DNA of 64,000 nucleotides, from the NCBI RefSeq assembly GCF_900105395.1, contig NZ_LT629775.1:9575501-9639500 (forward strand), written 5' to 3'. Of the stretch, positions 18,103-27,490 are shown piece after piece. The stretch comes from Streptomyces sp. TLI_053. GTDB lineage: Bacteria; Actinomycetota; Actinomycetes; Streptomycetales; Streptomycetaceae. The stretch's first letter is position 1. Every line of letters starts with the position of its first letter. The translations under genes were made by a program, and so were the position numbers. The notes beneath the pieces are model-generated. The model was not told where the DNA came from. It searched no databases and saw nothing but the letters and a program-made list of their open reading frames with translations.

Positions 18103-21100
18103 ATGGACAGTGTCATGCCTGTCGTCACACGGCTGACGAGACAACAGGAAGCCGTCTGGATGGCGCAGTTGCTCGATCGCGGCGGCGATTCCTATCACAT
18201 ACCGATGGCCTTCCGGCTGAGCGGGGAGGTGGACCCCGAGGCGCTGGACCGTGCGCTGCGGCATCTTGCTCTCGCCCATCCCGTGCTGTGCGCACGGGTG
18301 GTCGAAGAACTCCCCGGCGCCACCGCGGGGCCGCGTTCCTTCGACGAAGGGCCCTGGCAGACCGTCGCACCGCCCCCCGGGCGGGTGCTCACGGTGCACG
18401 AACCGGTGGATCCGGACGGTGGCGAACTGCTGCGCGAACTCGCCTCGCGCCCGTTCGACCCCGAGGCGCCGTTGCGCTTCGCCGCCCACCTGATCCGTGT
18501 CCGGAACAGTGCGGAGTCCGTCCTGCTGATGGTGTACGACCACCTGGTGATCGACGCGCCGTCGGTCGCGCTGCTCGGCGCCGGCCTGTCCGAGGCCTAC
18601 GGGGCGGCGCTCGGTGGGCGTCCGATCGAGCCCCCCGTGCCCGAACTCTCCTATGTGACCTATGCGCTGGAGCAGCAGCGGGAGCTCGCGGGAGCCGCGG
18701 CGGACCGCAACGCGGAGTTCTGGCGCGGCTACCTGGCCGGCCTGCCCGCCCGTGCGGCGGGCCGGGCGCGCGGTGTGGCCGTCGGCCAGGTGGCCGGTGA
18801 GTTCGCGATCGAGCTGCCCGCCGGCCTGGAGGCGGCGGTGCACCGTGAGCGGGCCTCGCTCTTCTCCCTGCTGCTCGGTGCCCTCTCGCTGACCGCCCAT
18901 CACCTGCTGGGCCGCGAGGGCGAGGCGCTGCTGAGCTACCCGGCGGTGGACTGGAACCGGGCGGCCCACCCGGAGGGCGTCGGGCTCTTCACCGACCTGT
19001 TGCCGTTCCGCAGCCTGGAGCCGCTCCCGGGGGAGACGCTGGCCGCGTACGTCGCCCGGGCGGCCGACCGGCTCTTCGACTGCCTCGAGCACCAGAACGC
19101 CCCGGGCGCCGACCTGCGCGCGCCGGACGAGCCCGCCGTGATGCTCTCGTTGCACGACCTGACCGGGACGGACCTGACGCTGGACGGCCTGGCGGTGGAG
19201 CGGATCCCGGTCTACCCCCGGTCCCCGAAGACCGGACTGCTGATCGCGGTGGAGACCTCGCCCGGAGGGACCACCGCCCGACTGCAGTACGACCCGGCCC
19301 GCTGCCCGGCCGACCGGGCCCGGCGGATCGGCGCCGCGTTCGCCCGGGTGCTCGCCCAGGTGGTCGAGCACCCGGCCGCACCCGCGCTCGCGGTGGAGCT
19401 GGTCGACCAGGCCGAGCGCGAGCGGCTGCTCGACCCCGGGCCGTACCCGGGAGAGCCCGTTCCGGTGACCGAGCTGTTCCTCGGGCACAGCCGGCGCACA
19501 CCTTCGGCCACCGCCCTGGTGACGGCAGAACACAGCTGGAACTACCGGCAGTTGGCCGACGCCTCCGGTCGGATCGCCGCCGGGCTGGTGGACCGGGGGG
19601 TCGCGCCCGGCTCGGTCGTGGCGCTCGGCCTGCCGCGCTCGCCGGAGTTCGTTGCCGCCGCGCTCGGTGTGCTGCGCGCCGGCTGTTCCTTCTTCCCGCT
19701 GGACACCGAGCAGCCGCCGCGCCGGCTGGCCTACCTGTTGGCCGACACCGGCAGTGCCGGGTTGATCACCGCCGACGGGGGCCGGCCCGCCTGGGCCGCG
19801 GCCGGGACGGTGGTGGTCGGTGCGTCGCTCGACGGGACGCCGGAGACCGCCGGACCCGGCCTCGCCGTGGACGGACCCGATCGTGCGGTGGGCGGTGCCG
19901 ACGGCGCCTATGTGATCACCACCTCCGGCAGCACCGGCCAGCCCAAGGGTGTCGGTGTGCCGCACCGGGCGCTGGCGAACAACCTGCGCTGGAAGGCCGC
20001 AGAGTTCGGGCTCGGCCCCGAGGACCGGGTCTACTTCAAGACCCCCGCGGTCTTCGACGCCTCGGTCTGGGAGTACCTGCTCCCGCTGACCGTCGGCGCG
20101 GCCGTGGTGGTGGCCCCGTCCTGGGCGCACCGCGACCCGGCCGTCCTGGCCCGGGAGATGATCGAACTGGGCGTCACCGTGGTGCAGTTCGTCCCGACCC
20201 TGGCCAAGGCCGTGCTGGCCGAGCCGGCCGGGCTGGACCACGGGCGGATCCGGCTGGTCTGCTTCGGCGGCGAGGTGCTCGACCAGGCCCTGGCCGCCAG
20301 GACCGCCGAGCGGTGCGGGGCGGAGGTGGTCAACCTCTACGGGCCCACCGAGGCCGCCATCGACGCCACCTTCCACCGCTGGTCGGCCGCCGACCCGGCG
20401 GACCGGGACGGCACGGAGAACCAGGACGGCACGGCGGGCCAGGACGGCACGGTGCCGATCGGCCGGCCGATCGACGGCTGCCGGGCTCTGGTGCTCGGCG
20501 TCGGCGACCAGCTGCTGCCCGACGGGTTCGTCGGGGAACTCCACCTCGGCGGAATGCCACTGGCGACCGGCTACCTCAACCGGCCCGATCTGACCGGCCG
20601 GTCCTTCCGGCCCGATCCGTTCGGTGCCGGCAAAGAGCAGTCCGAGCTGCCCGACCAGCCCGAGCGGCCGGTTCCCCGCCTCTACCGCACCGGCGACCTG
20701 GTGCGCCGCGACGGATCCGGTCGGCTGCGCTACCTCGGCCGGACGGACGGTCAGTTGAAGGTGCGCGGGGTGCGACTGGAGACCGCGGAGCTGGTCGCCG
20801 CTGCGCTCGCCCACCCCGGGGTCCGGGACGCCGTCGCCGCCCTCACCGGCGACAGCGGTGACCGGCTCACCCTGTACTACCTGGCGCACCGGCAGGTGGC
20901 CGTCGAGGCCGCCGAGCTGCGGGCCGCGCTGGCCCGCACCCTGCCGGCCGGGTACTTGCCCCAACTTTTCGTCGAACTGCTCGAGTTCCCGCTCACCGCG
21001 AGCGGCAAGGTGGATCTGCGGGCGCTGCCCGCGCCGAGCTCCGCCACGCCCGCCGACGGGCCGCTGGCGGCCCCGCGCCGTCCACGCCCCGGCCTGGAGC

Positions 21101-21333
21101 GCAGGCTCGCCGCGCTCTGGGCGGACGTCCTGCAGATCGCCGAGGAGCACATCCCGCGCGATCTCAGTCTCTTCGAACTCGGCGGGAGTTCCCTCCAGTT
21201 GATCCGCCTGCACGCCCGGCTGCGGCGCGAGCTGCAGGCCGATCTGCCGGTCACCGACCTGTTCAAGTTCCCCACCGTCGCCGCCGTGGCAGCCGCGCTG
21301 AGCGCCCCGGCCCCGCACCAAGGACTCCGATGA
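18103..21333 (+). CDS. NRPS module C-A-PCP
   Basis: 1076 residues from the ATG at 18103 (ggaggtggg upstream). Condensation domain about 5-430: the HHxxxDG site reads DHLVIDA, so the first His and the Gly are replaced while the catalytic second His and Asp remain. Adenylation domain about 440-960: A3 TTSGSTGQPKG, A4 FDASVWEY, A5 NLYGPTEAAID, A10 ASGKVDLRALP. My reading of the pocket is D-A-W-Q-C-G-L-I-D-K, which from memory resembles Gln-activating codes; unverified. PCP about 990-1065 with FELGGSSLQLI. A condensation domain at the start of the line suggests acylation of the first amino acid. It overlaps the next gene by ATGA. Confidence 0.93.
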   Translation: MDSVMPVVTRLTRQQEAVWMAQLLDRGGDSYHIPMAFRLSGEVDPEALDRALRHLALAHPVLCARVVEELPGATAGPRSFDEGPWQTVAPPPGRVLTVHEPVDPDGGELLRELASRPFDPEAPLRFAAHLIRVRNSAESVLLMVYDHLVIDAPSVALLGAGLSEAYGAALGGRPIEPPVPELSYVTYALEQQRELAGAAADRNAEFWRGYLAGLPARAAGRARGVAVGQVAGEFAIELPAGLEAAVHRERASLFSLLLGALSLTAHHLLGREGEALLSYPAVDWNRAAHPEGVGLFTDLLPFRSLEPLPGETLAAYVARAADRLFDCLEHQNAPGADLRAPDEPAVMLSLHDLTGTDLTLDGLAVERIPVYPRSPKTGLLIAVETSPGGTTARLQYDPARCPADRARRIGAAFARVLAQVVEHPAAPALAVELVDQAERERLLDPGPYPGEPVPVTELFLGHSRRTPSATALVTAEHSWNYRQLADASGRIAAGLVDRGVAPGSVVALGLPRSPEFVAAALGVLRAGCSFFPLDTEQPPRRLAYLLADTGSAGLITADGGRPAWAAAGTVVVGASLDGTPETAGPGLAVDGPDRAVGGADGAYVITTSGSTGQPKGVGVPHRALANNLRWKAAEFGLGPEDRVYFKTPAVFDASVWEYLLPLTVGAAVVVAPSWAHRDPAVLAREMIELGVTVVQFVPTLAKAVLAEPAGLDHGRIRLVCFGGEVLDQALAARTAERCGAEVVNLYGPTEAAIDATFHRWSAADPADRDGTENQDGTAGQDGTVPIGRPIDGCRALVLGVGDQLLPDGFVGELHLGGMPLATGYLNRPDLTGRSFRPDPFGAGKEQSELPDQPERPVPRLYRTGDLVRRDGSGRLRYLGRTDGQLKVRGVRLETAELVAAALAHPGVRDAVAALTGDSGDRLTLYYLAHRQVAVEAAELRAALARTLPAGYLPQLFVELLEFPLTASGKVDLRALPAPSSATPADGPLAAPRRPRPGLERRLAALWADVLQIAEEHIPRDLSLFELGGSSLQLIRLHARLRRELQADLPVTDLFKFPTVAAVAAALSAPAPHQGLR

Positions 21334-23990
21334 CCCCAAGCACCGACGACCGCGCCGTCGCCGTGGTCGGCATGTCCGTACGCCTTCCGGGCGCCCCGAC
21401 CGTCGACGACTACTGGGCGCTGCTGCTCGCCGGCGGCAGCGCGCTCGAGCCGGCCACCCCGGCGGAACTCACCGCCGCCGGCGTGCCGGACGACGTGGCC
21501 GAGGACCCCCGCTACCTCGCGGTGGCGGGCCGGGCGGCCGACACCGAGTACTTCGACGCCGCCTACTTCGGCCTCGCCCCGGCCGAGGCCGCCGCCATGG
21601 ACCCCCAGCAGCGGGTGATGCTGGAGGAGGCGCTGCACGCCCTGGAGGACGCCGGCTGGGCCCGGCTGCCCGCCGACCGGCGGATCGGCGTCTTCTGCGG
21701 CAGCGGGGAGAACCGCTACGGCGAGCTGCTCCGGGCGGCCGGCGCCGATCCCGGCCTGGGCAGCTCCGCCGCCGCACTGCCGCTGCGGATCTCGTACCAC
21801 CTGGACCTGCGCGGACCGAGCGTGTTCGTGCAGAGCCTCTGCTCCACCGCGCTGGCCGCCGTGCACCTGGCCCGGACCAGCCTGCTCAACGGCGAGTGCG
21901 ACGCCGCGCTGGCCGGCGCGGTCTCGCTCGCGCTCCCGCAGGAGCACGGCTACCTGGCCGAGGACGGCGGCGTGCTCTCCGCCACCGGCGCGCTGCGGCC
22001 GTTCGACGCGGACGCCGACGGCACGGTGCCCGGCAGCGGCGCCGGGGTCCTGGTGCTCAAGCGCCTCGCGGACGCCCTGGCGAGCGGTGACACCGTGCAC
22101 GCCGTCATCCGCGGCTCCGCGCTGAACAACGACGGCGCGGACCGGCTCAGCTTCGCCGCGCCCAGCGTCGCCGGGCAGCGCGAGGTGATCCTGGCGGCGC
22201 TGGAGGACGCGGCGATCGACCCGGCGACGGTCGGCCTCCTGGAGGCGCACGGCACCGGCACACCGCTCGGCGACCCGGTCGAGCTGGCCGCGCTGCTGGA
22301 GGCCCGCCGGGTGCTGGGTGTGAGCAGCCCGTGCGCGATCGGCGCCGTCAAGTCGACGGTCGGTCACCTGGACGGTGCGGCCGGCGTGGCCGGGCTGGTC
22401 AAGGCGGTGCTGGCGGTCCGCGAGGGCGTCGTCCCCGCGACCCGCGGCCACCGGCGGCTCAACCCGGCGATCGACCTGGCCGGCAGCGGTCTGCGGGTGG
22501 TCACCGCCACCGAGCCGTGGCCGCAGGCCGACGGTCCGCGCCGTGCGGCGGTCACCGCGCTCGGTGTCGGCGGCACCAACGCCCATCTGATCGTCGAACA
22601 GCCCCCGACCGCGACCGCCCCGGCGACCGCTCCCGTTCCGGGGACCGCCCCGGCGAGCGCCCCCGTTCCCGTGACCGCGACCGCCCCGGCGGCCGCTCCC
22701 GCGTCGGAAGGGCCGCAGCCGCAGCTCCTGCCGGTCTCCGCACACACCCCGAGCGCCTTCGCCCAGGCCCGGGCGGACCTGCTCGCCGCCGCGGCCACGG
22801 TCGGCCGCACCGGTCCGGCGCAGGCACTGGCCGCACTGGCGGCCGCGCTGCAGGACGACCGGCGCCCGCGCGAGCTGCGCCGCGCCCTGGTGGTCGGTGA
22901 CCCGGACGACCTGTCCGCGCTGGCCGAGCTGGAGCCGGTGACCGACCGCGAGCTGGTGCTGGCACTCGCGCCCACCTCGCCCACCACGTCCCTCGCAGCC
23001 GGCTCCGCCGACGCCGAGGCCGACGCCGTCGCGGACGCCGCCGGGCGGGAGTTCGACGCCCAGCTGGCCGGTCTGGAGGCGCTGGCCCGGCTGGGCATCG
23101 TCCCGACCGCGCTGCACGCCGAGGGCGCCGGCGAGTTCGCGGCCCTCGCGCACAGCGGGGCGCTCCCGGCCGACCGCGCCCGGGACTTCGCCGGCCGCCA
23201 GGCCCAGGCGCTGGCCGCCCTGGACCGCGGCGCCGGTACCGAGGGCCATCGGGTGCTGGCCGCCCTGGTCGCCGAGCTGACCGGCACCCGGCCCGAGCCG
23301 CCCCGGATCGGGCTGCGCTCCGCCGCGCTGGACCGCAGCCTCGTGGCCGGACACCCCCTCACCGGCACCGAACTCGCCACGCTCGTCGAAACGGCGGCCT
23401 TCGGCACCCCCGGACCGTCGCCGGACGAGCGGCTGCCCCGGGTCGGGGACCCGGCGGACCGCGTCGCGCTGCTGCGGCTGGTCGCGTACTGCTGGGAGCG
23501 CGGCGCCACGGTCGACTGGGCCGCCCTGCGCCCCGCCGGACCCCGGCCGGCCCGCTTCGCCCTGCCGCGCTACCCCTTCCGGCGGGACCGCCACTGGCAC
23601 CCGGCCGCCACCCCCGTCGGCCCCGCCACCCCCGCCGGCAGCGCCCTGGCCCCCCTCGCGGCGCTGCGGGAGCGGCCCGGCGGGGCGTCGCAGCTCCCGC
23701 CGGACGTGCGGGGCGGACTCGCCGCGATCTGGGCCGAGGTGCTCGGCATCGACGAGCCCGCCGCCGACGACAACTTCTACGCGCTCGGCGGCCACTCGAT
23801 CATCGCGGCCCAGGTGCTGACCCGGATCCGCGAACGGTTCGGGGTCCGGCTCACCCTCGGCGACTTCCTGGACGCAGACACCCTCGCGGACACCGCCGCC
23901 CTGGTCGAGGCCGAGCTGGCCGCCGACCGCCTCTACAGCTCCCTGACCACCGGGAGCGCCGACGACGGATTGGACCTGGTCGAACTGTGA
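21330..23990 (+). CDS. PKS module KS-(decayed AT)-ACP
   Basis: 886 residues. Ketosynthase about 8-425 with active Cys171 in the unusual sequence VQSLCSTALAAVH (VDTACSSSL is usual; VQTACSTSL occurs in hybrid lines), H307 in EAHGTGTPLGDP and H346 in VGHLDGAAG, so condensation is possible. The stretch about 470-745 resembles an acyltransferase remnant: where GHSxGE is expected it reads AEGAGEFAAL, without the nucleophile Ser, and the opening FVFPGQG is absent. The post-AT linker LPRYPFRRDRHWH remains. ACP about 790-865 with LGGHSIIAAQ (S823). Malonyl loading must come in trans. No reductive domains, so a beta-keto unit is expected. It overlaps both neighbours by 4 bases. Confidence 0.9.
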   Translation: MTPSTDDRAVAVVGMSVRLPGAPTVDDYWALLLAGGSALEPATPAELTAAGVPDDVAEDPRYLAVAGRAADTEYFDAAYFGLAPAEAAAMDPQQRVMLEEALHALEDAGWARLPADRRIGVFCGSGENRYGELLRAAGADPGLGSSAAALPLRISYHLDLRGPSVFVQSLCSTALAAVHLARTSLLNGECDAALAGAVSLALPQEHGYLAEDGGVLSATGALRPFDADADGTVPGSGAGVLVLKRLADALASGDTVHAVIRGSALNNDGADRLSFAAPSVAGQREVILAALEDAAIDPATVGLLEAHGTGTPLGDPVELAALLEARRVLGVSSPCAIGAVKSTVGHLDGAAGVAGLVKAVLAVREGVVPATRGHRRLNPAIDLAGSGLRVVTATEPWPQADGPRRAAVTALGVGGTNAHLIVEQPPTATAPATAPVPGTAPASAPVPVTATAPAAAPASEGPQPQLLPVSAHTPSAFAQARADLLAAAATVGRTGPAQALAALAAALQDDRRPRELRRALVVGDPDDLSALAELEPVTDRELVLALAPTSPTTSLAAGSADAEADAVADAAGREFDAQLAGLEALARLGIVPTALHAEGAGEFAALAHSGALPADRARDFAGRQAQALAALDRGAGTEGHRVLAALVAELTGTRPEPPRIGLRSAALDRSLVAGHPLTGTELATLVETAAFGTPGPSPDERLPRVGDPADRVALLRLVAYCWERGATVDWAALRPAGPRPARFALPRYPFRRDRHWHPAATPVGPATPAGSALAPLAALRERPGGASQLPPDVRGGLAAIWAEVLGIDEPAADDNFYALGGHSIIAAQVLTRIRERFGVRLTLGDFLDADTLADTAALVEAELAADRLYSSLTTGSADDGLDLVEL

Positions 23991-26900
23991 CGCTCATCGG
24001 TTTGCTGGAAGACCTCTCCCGCCGCGGAGTACGGCTGGCCGCCGCGGACCGGAAGCTCTCGGTCAGCGCCCCCGCCGGCGTGCTCGACGGCCCCACCACC
24101 GAGCTGATCCGCGCCCGCCGCGAGGAGATCCTGCAGTTCCTGCGCGAGCGGGCGGAGGAGGAGGCCCGCCGCGCGGTGCGGATCGAGCGGGCCGACCGGT
24201 CCCGGCCGCTGCCCGCCAGCTACGCCCAGCAGCGGCTCTGGCTGATCGAGCAGCTCGCCACCGACCTGCCGGTCTACAACATGTACTTCGCCACCACGCT
24301 CACCGGCGAGCTGGACGAGGAGGCGCTGCGCTGGGCCGCCGACCGGCTGACCGAGCGCCACGAGGCGCTGCGCACCGCGCTGCGGGAGTCGCCGGAGGGC
24401 CTGCGCCAGGTGATCCTGCCCGACCTGCGGGCCGACTTCCGCCGCCACGACCTGACCGGTGCTCCGGCGGAGGCGCTGGACCCGCTGATGGACGAGATCA
24501 CCCGCACCCGGTTCGACCTCGCGGTCGCGCCGCTGGTGCGGTTCGACCTCGTCCACTGCGCCGAACGGCGCTGGATCCTGGTGGTCACCCAGCACCACGT
24601 GATCTCCGACGGCTGGTCCACCGGCGTGATCCGGCGCGAACTCTCCGAGCTGTACGCGGCCCGGGTCCAGGGCCGGCCCGCCGAGCTGCCCGAACTCGCG
24701 GTCCAGTACGCGGACTACGCCGTCTGGGAGCGGTCCTGGCTGGGCAGCGAACTGGCGCGGCGCCAGAAGGCTTTCTGGCGCGGGCAACTGGCCGATCTGC
24801 CGCCGCTGGTCGAGACCTCGCAGGGCCAGCAGCGGGAGGCCGTCCAGAGCTACCGCGGCGAGGGCCTGGACTTCCGGCTCTCGGAGCGCACCCTCGGCCT
24901 GGTCCGCGAACTGTGCGAACGCTCGGCCGCCACGCCGTACGTGGTCTTCATGGCCGCCTACTCGCTGCTGCTCTCCCGGATGGCCCGCGGAACCGACATC
25001 GCGATCGGCAGCCCGCTGGCCAGCCGGCCGTACACCGCGCTGGAGCAGACCCTCGGTCTGTTCTTCAACTCGATCACCGTCCGCACCGTGATCGACGAGC
25101 GGGAGAGCGTGCTCGACTACCTGGCCCGGGTGCGCCGCTCCGCGTTCGACGCCTTCGCCAACCAGGACCTCCCCTTCGACCAGGTGGTGCAGGAGGTCGC
25201 GCCGGAGCGCAGCAGCGCGCACGCGCCGATCTTCCAGAGCATCTTCATCTACCAGAGCTACCCCGACGCCGAGCTGGAGCTGCCCGGGATCACCACCGGT
25301 CCGGCACCCGAGCCGGTGTACTCGGCCCAGTACGACCTGATGCTGAAGCTGCGCCAGGAGGAGGACGGCTACCTCGGTCAGCTCATCCACGCCACGGCGC
25401 TGTTCAGCGCGCAGGACGCCCGGCGCCTGGTCCGCTGGTTCGAGCGGCTGGTCACCGCGATGGCCGAACGGCCGGACCGCCCGGTCGGTGAGCTCTCACT
25501 GCTCGGCCCGGAGGACGAGCCGACCCGCCGGGAGGAGCTGCCGAGCGCGCCGCCGCCCGGCGACGACTGGAGGCCCGTTCCGGAGCGGATCGCCGCCCGG
25601 CTGACCGAGGGCGGGCGGGAACCGCTGCTGGGCTTCCGCGACCTCCGCCGCACCGGCGCCGAACTCGCCGACCGGGCCGAAGCGGTGGCCGCCGGACTGC
25701 GCGCCGCCGGACTGCGGCCCGGCGACCGCGTCGGCCTGCTGGTCGGCCGCTCGCCCGACCTGGTCGCCGCCCTGCTGGGCGTCTGGCGGGCCGGCCTCGC
25801 CTACGTGCCGCTCAACGGCCGCGACCCGCAGGCCCGGCTGACCGCGATGCTCGCCGACGCGGGCTGCACCGCCCTGCTGACCGGCCCGGAGTACGCGGCG
25901 CACTGCCCGGGGTTCACCGGCCACCGCCTCGAACTCGACCGGCTGCCCGCCGCCCCGGCCGCGCCGGTGCCCGCCCACCGCCCCGCTCCCGGGGAGACCG
26001 CCTACCTGATCTTCACGTCCGGCTCCACCGGCCGGCCCAAGGGCGTGGAGATCAGCCACGGCAACCTCGCCTCGCTCTTCGACGCGCTCGACCGGGCCGT
26101 GCCGCTGCCGGAGCGGGCCCACTGGCTGGCCGTCACGGCGGTGACCTTCGACATCGCCGTGGTCGAACTGCTGTGGACCCTGGCCCGCGGAGTGCCGGTG
26201 GTACTGGCGGAGAACGCCGAGACCCTGGCCACCGCCGACCCCGCCGGTCCGCTCACCGTGCCCGAGCTGCTCACCGCGAGCGGCGCCGACGCCCTGCAGG
26301 CCACCCCGACCCTGCTGCGCACCGTGCTGCGGCTGGCGGACGGCCCGGCCGCGCTGGCCCGGCTGCGTCTGCTGCTGGTCGGAGGGGAACCGCTCGACCG
26401 GGAGCTGGCCGTCCGGCTCAAGGGCCTCGGCATCCCCCGGGTGCTCAACGTCTACGGGCCGACCGAGACCACCGTCTGGTCCACCGCCTGGGAGGTGCCC
26501 GCCGAGCCCGAGCGGATCCTGGTCGGCCGCCCCCTCGCCAACACCGGCGCGGTGGTGGTGGACCACGCGCTGCGGCCGCTGCCCACCGGGATGTTCGGCG
26601 AGCTCGTGCTCACCGGCCACGGCGTGGCGCCCGGTTACGCGGGCGCGCCGGAGCTGACCGCCCAGCGGTTCGTCACCCTGCCCGGCGGCGCCCGCGGCTA
26701 CCGCACCGGCGACCTGGCCCGCCGGCTGCCCGGCGGCGACCTGGAACTGGTCGGCCGGCTGGACAACCAGGTCAAGGTCAACGGCTACCGGATCGAACTG
26801 GAGGAGATCGAGCGCACGCTGCTCGCGCTGCCCGCGGTCGCCGCCGGCGCCGCGGCGGTCCGCCGGCCGGGCGGCCGGGCCGTGCTGACGGCCTACTACG

Positions 26901-27442
26901 TGCCGGCCGACCCCACCGCCGCGCCGGACCCGCAGGAGCTGCGGGCCGCACTGGCCGCCGAACTGCCCGACCCGTACGTGCCTACCGCCTGGGTCGAGCT
27001 GCCCGCGCTTCCGACCACCACCGGCGGCAAGGTCGACCGGCGCGCCCTGCCCGACCCGCCGGAGCCCTCCGCGGCGCCGTCGGCGGCCCCCGCCGACGAG
27101 GTGCAGGCCGGGCTGCTCGCCTGCTGGCAGCAGGTGCTGGGCCGGCCGGACCTGGGCGTGGACGACGACTTCTTCCAGTCCGGCGGCAGCTCGCTGCTGG
27201 TCGCCGCGCTGCTGGCCGCCGTCCGCGAACGGGTGGCGCCGCAGAGCCGGATCGTCGACCTCTTCCGTCACCCGACGGTGCGGGGCTTCGCCGCCCACCT
27301 GAGCGGCGCGCCCGCAGCCGCGACCCAGGCCGCCGCCCCGGCCGCCACCGCCCCGGCCGAGGTCTCGGACGCCCGTCGGCGCCGCCGCGAGCAGGTGCGC
27401 CGCAAGCGGCTGGCCGAGGGCGCCGGACCGGCCGCCCCCTGA
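23987..27442 (+). CDS. NRPS module docking-C-A-PCP
   Basis: 1151 residues from a GTG overlapping the PKS stop (GTGA). Residues 1-50 (LIGLLEDLSRRGVRLAAADR) match the TubC-type N-terminal docking domain, which recruits the upstream subunit. C domain about 65-490 with QHHVISDGWS (H203, H204, D208), intact. A domain about 520-1010: A3 FTSGSTGRPKG, A4 FDIAVVELLW, A5 NVYGPTETTVW, A10 TTGGKVDRRALP. The pocket reads D-I-V-Q-L-G-V-V-W-K, close to the glycine code as I remember it. PCP with FFQSGGSSLLVA (S1069). The tail is Ala- and Arg-rich and may dock to the next protein, 48 bases downstream. Confidence 0.93.
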   Translation: MTLIGLLEDLSRRGVRLAAADRKLSVSAPAGVLDGPTTELIRARREEILQFLRERAEEEARRAVRIERADRSRPLPASYAQQRLWLIEQLATDLPVYNMYFATTLTGELDEEALRWAADRLTERHEALRTALRESPEGLRQVILPDLRADFRRHDLTGAPAEALDPLMDEITRTRFDLAVAPLVRFDLVHCAERRWILVVTQHHVISDGWSTGVIRRELSELYAARVQGRPAELPELAVQYADYAVWERSWLGSELARRQKAFWRGQLADLPPLVETSQGQQREAVQSYRGEGLDFRLSERTLGLVRELCERSAATPYVVFMAAYSLLLSRMARGTDIAIGSPLASRPYTALEQTLGLFFNSITVRTVIDERESVLDYLARVRRSAFDAFANQDLPFDQVVQEVAPERSSAHAPIFQSIFIYQSYPDAELELPGITTGPAPEPVYSAQYDLMLKLRQEEDGYLGQLIHATALFSAQDARRLVRWFERLVTAMAERPDRPVGELSLLGPEDEPTRREELPSAPPPGDDWRPVPERIAARLTEGGREPLLGFRDLRRTGAELADRAEAVAAGLRAAGLRPGDRVGLLVGRSPDLVAALLGVWRAGLAYVPLNGRDPQARLTAMLADAGCTALLTGPEYAAHCPGFTGHRLELDRLPAAPAAPVPAHRPAPGETAYLIFTSGSTGRPKGVEISHGNLASLFDALDRAVPLPERAHWLAVTAVTFDIAVVELLWTLARGVPVVLAENAETLATADPAGPLTVPELLTASGADALQATPTLLRTVLRLADGPAALARLRLLLVGGEPLDRELAVRLKGLGIPRVLNVYGPTETTVWSTAWEVPAEPERILVGRPLANTGAVVVDHALRPLPTGMFGELVLTGHGVAPGYAGAPELTAQRFVTLPGGARGYRTGDLARRLPGGDLELVGRLDNQVKVNGYRIELEEIERTLLALPAVAAGAAAVRRPGGRAVLTAYYVPADPTAAPDPQELRAALAAELPDPYVPTAWVELPALPTTTGGKVDRRALPDPPEPSAAPSAAPADEVQAGLLACWQQVLGRPDLGVDDDFFQSGGSSLLVAALLAAVRERVAPQSRIVDLFRHPTVRGFAAHLSGAPAAATQAAAPAATAPAEVSDARRRRREQVRRKRLAEGAGPAAP

Positions 27443-27490
27443 GGCCCTCGAGGCCCTGTCACCACCGACGATCCCGACCTGGAGAGCGAC

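Noticed and set aside
17734..21339. 1201-residue minus-strand frame opposite the first NRPS gene
   Set aside because: Only its last 82 residues are a carrier protein. The rest mirrors NRPS codons in a GC-rich genome and has Gly/Arg/Gln-rich composition without domains.
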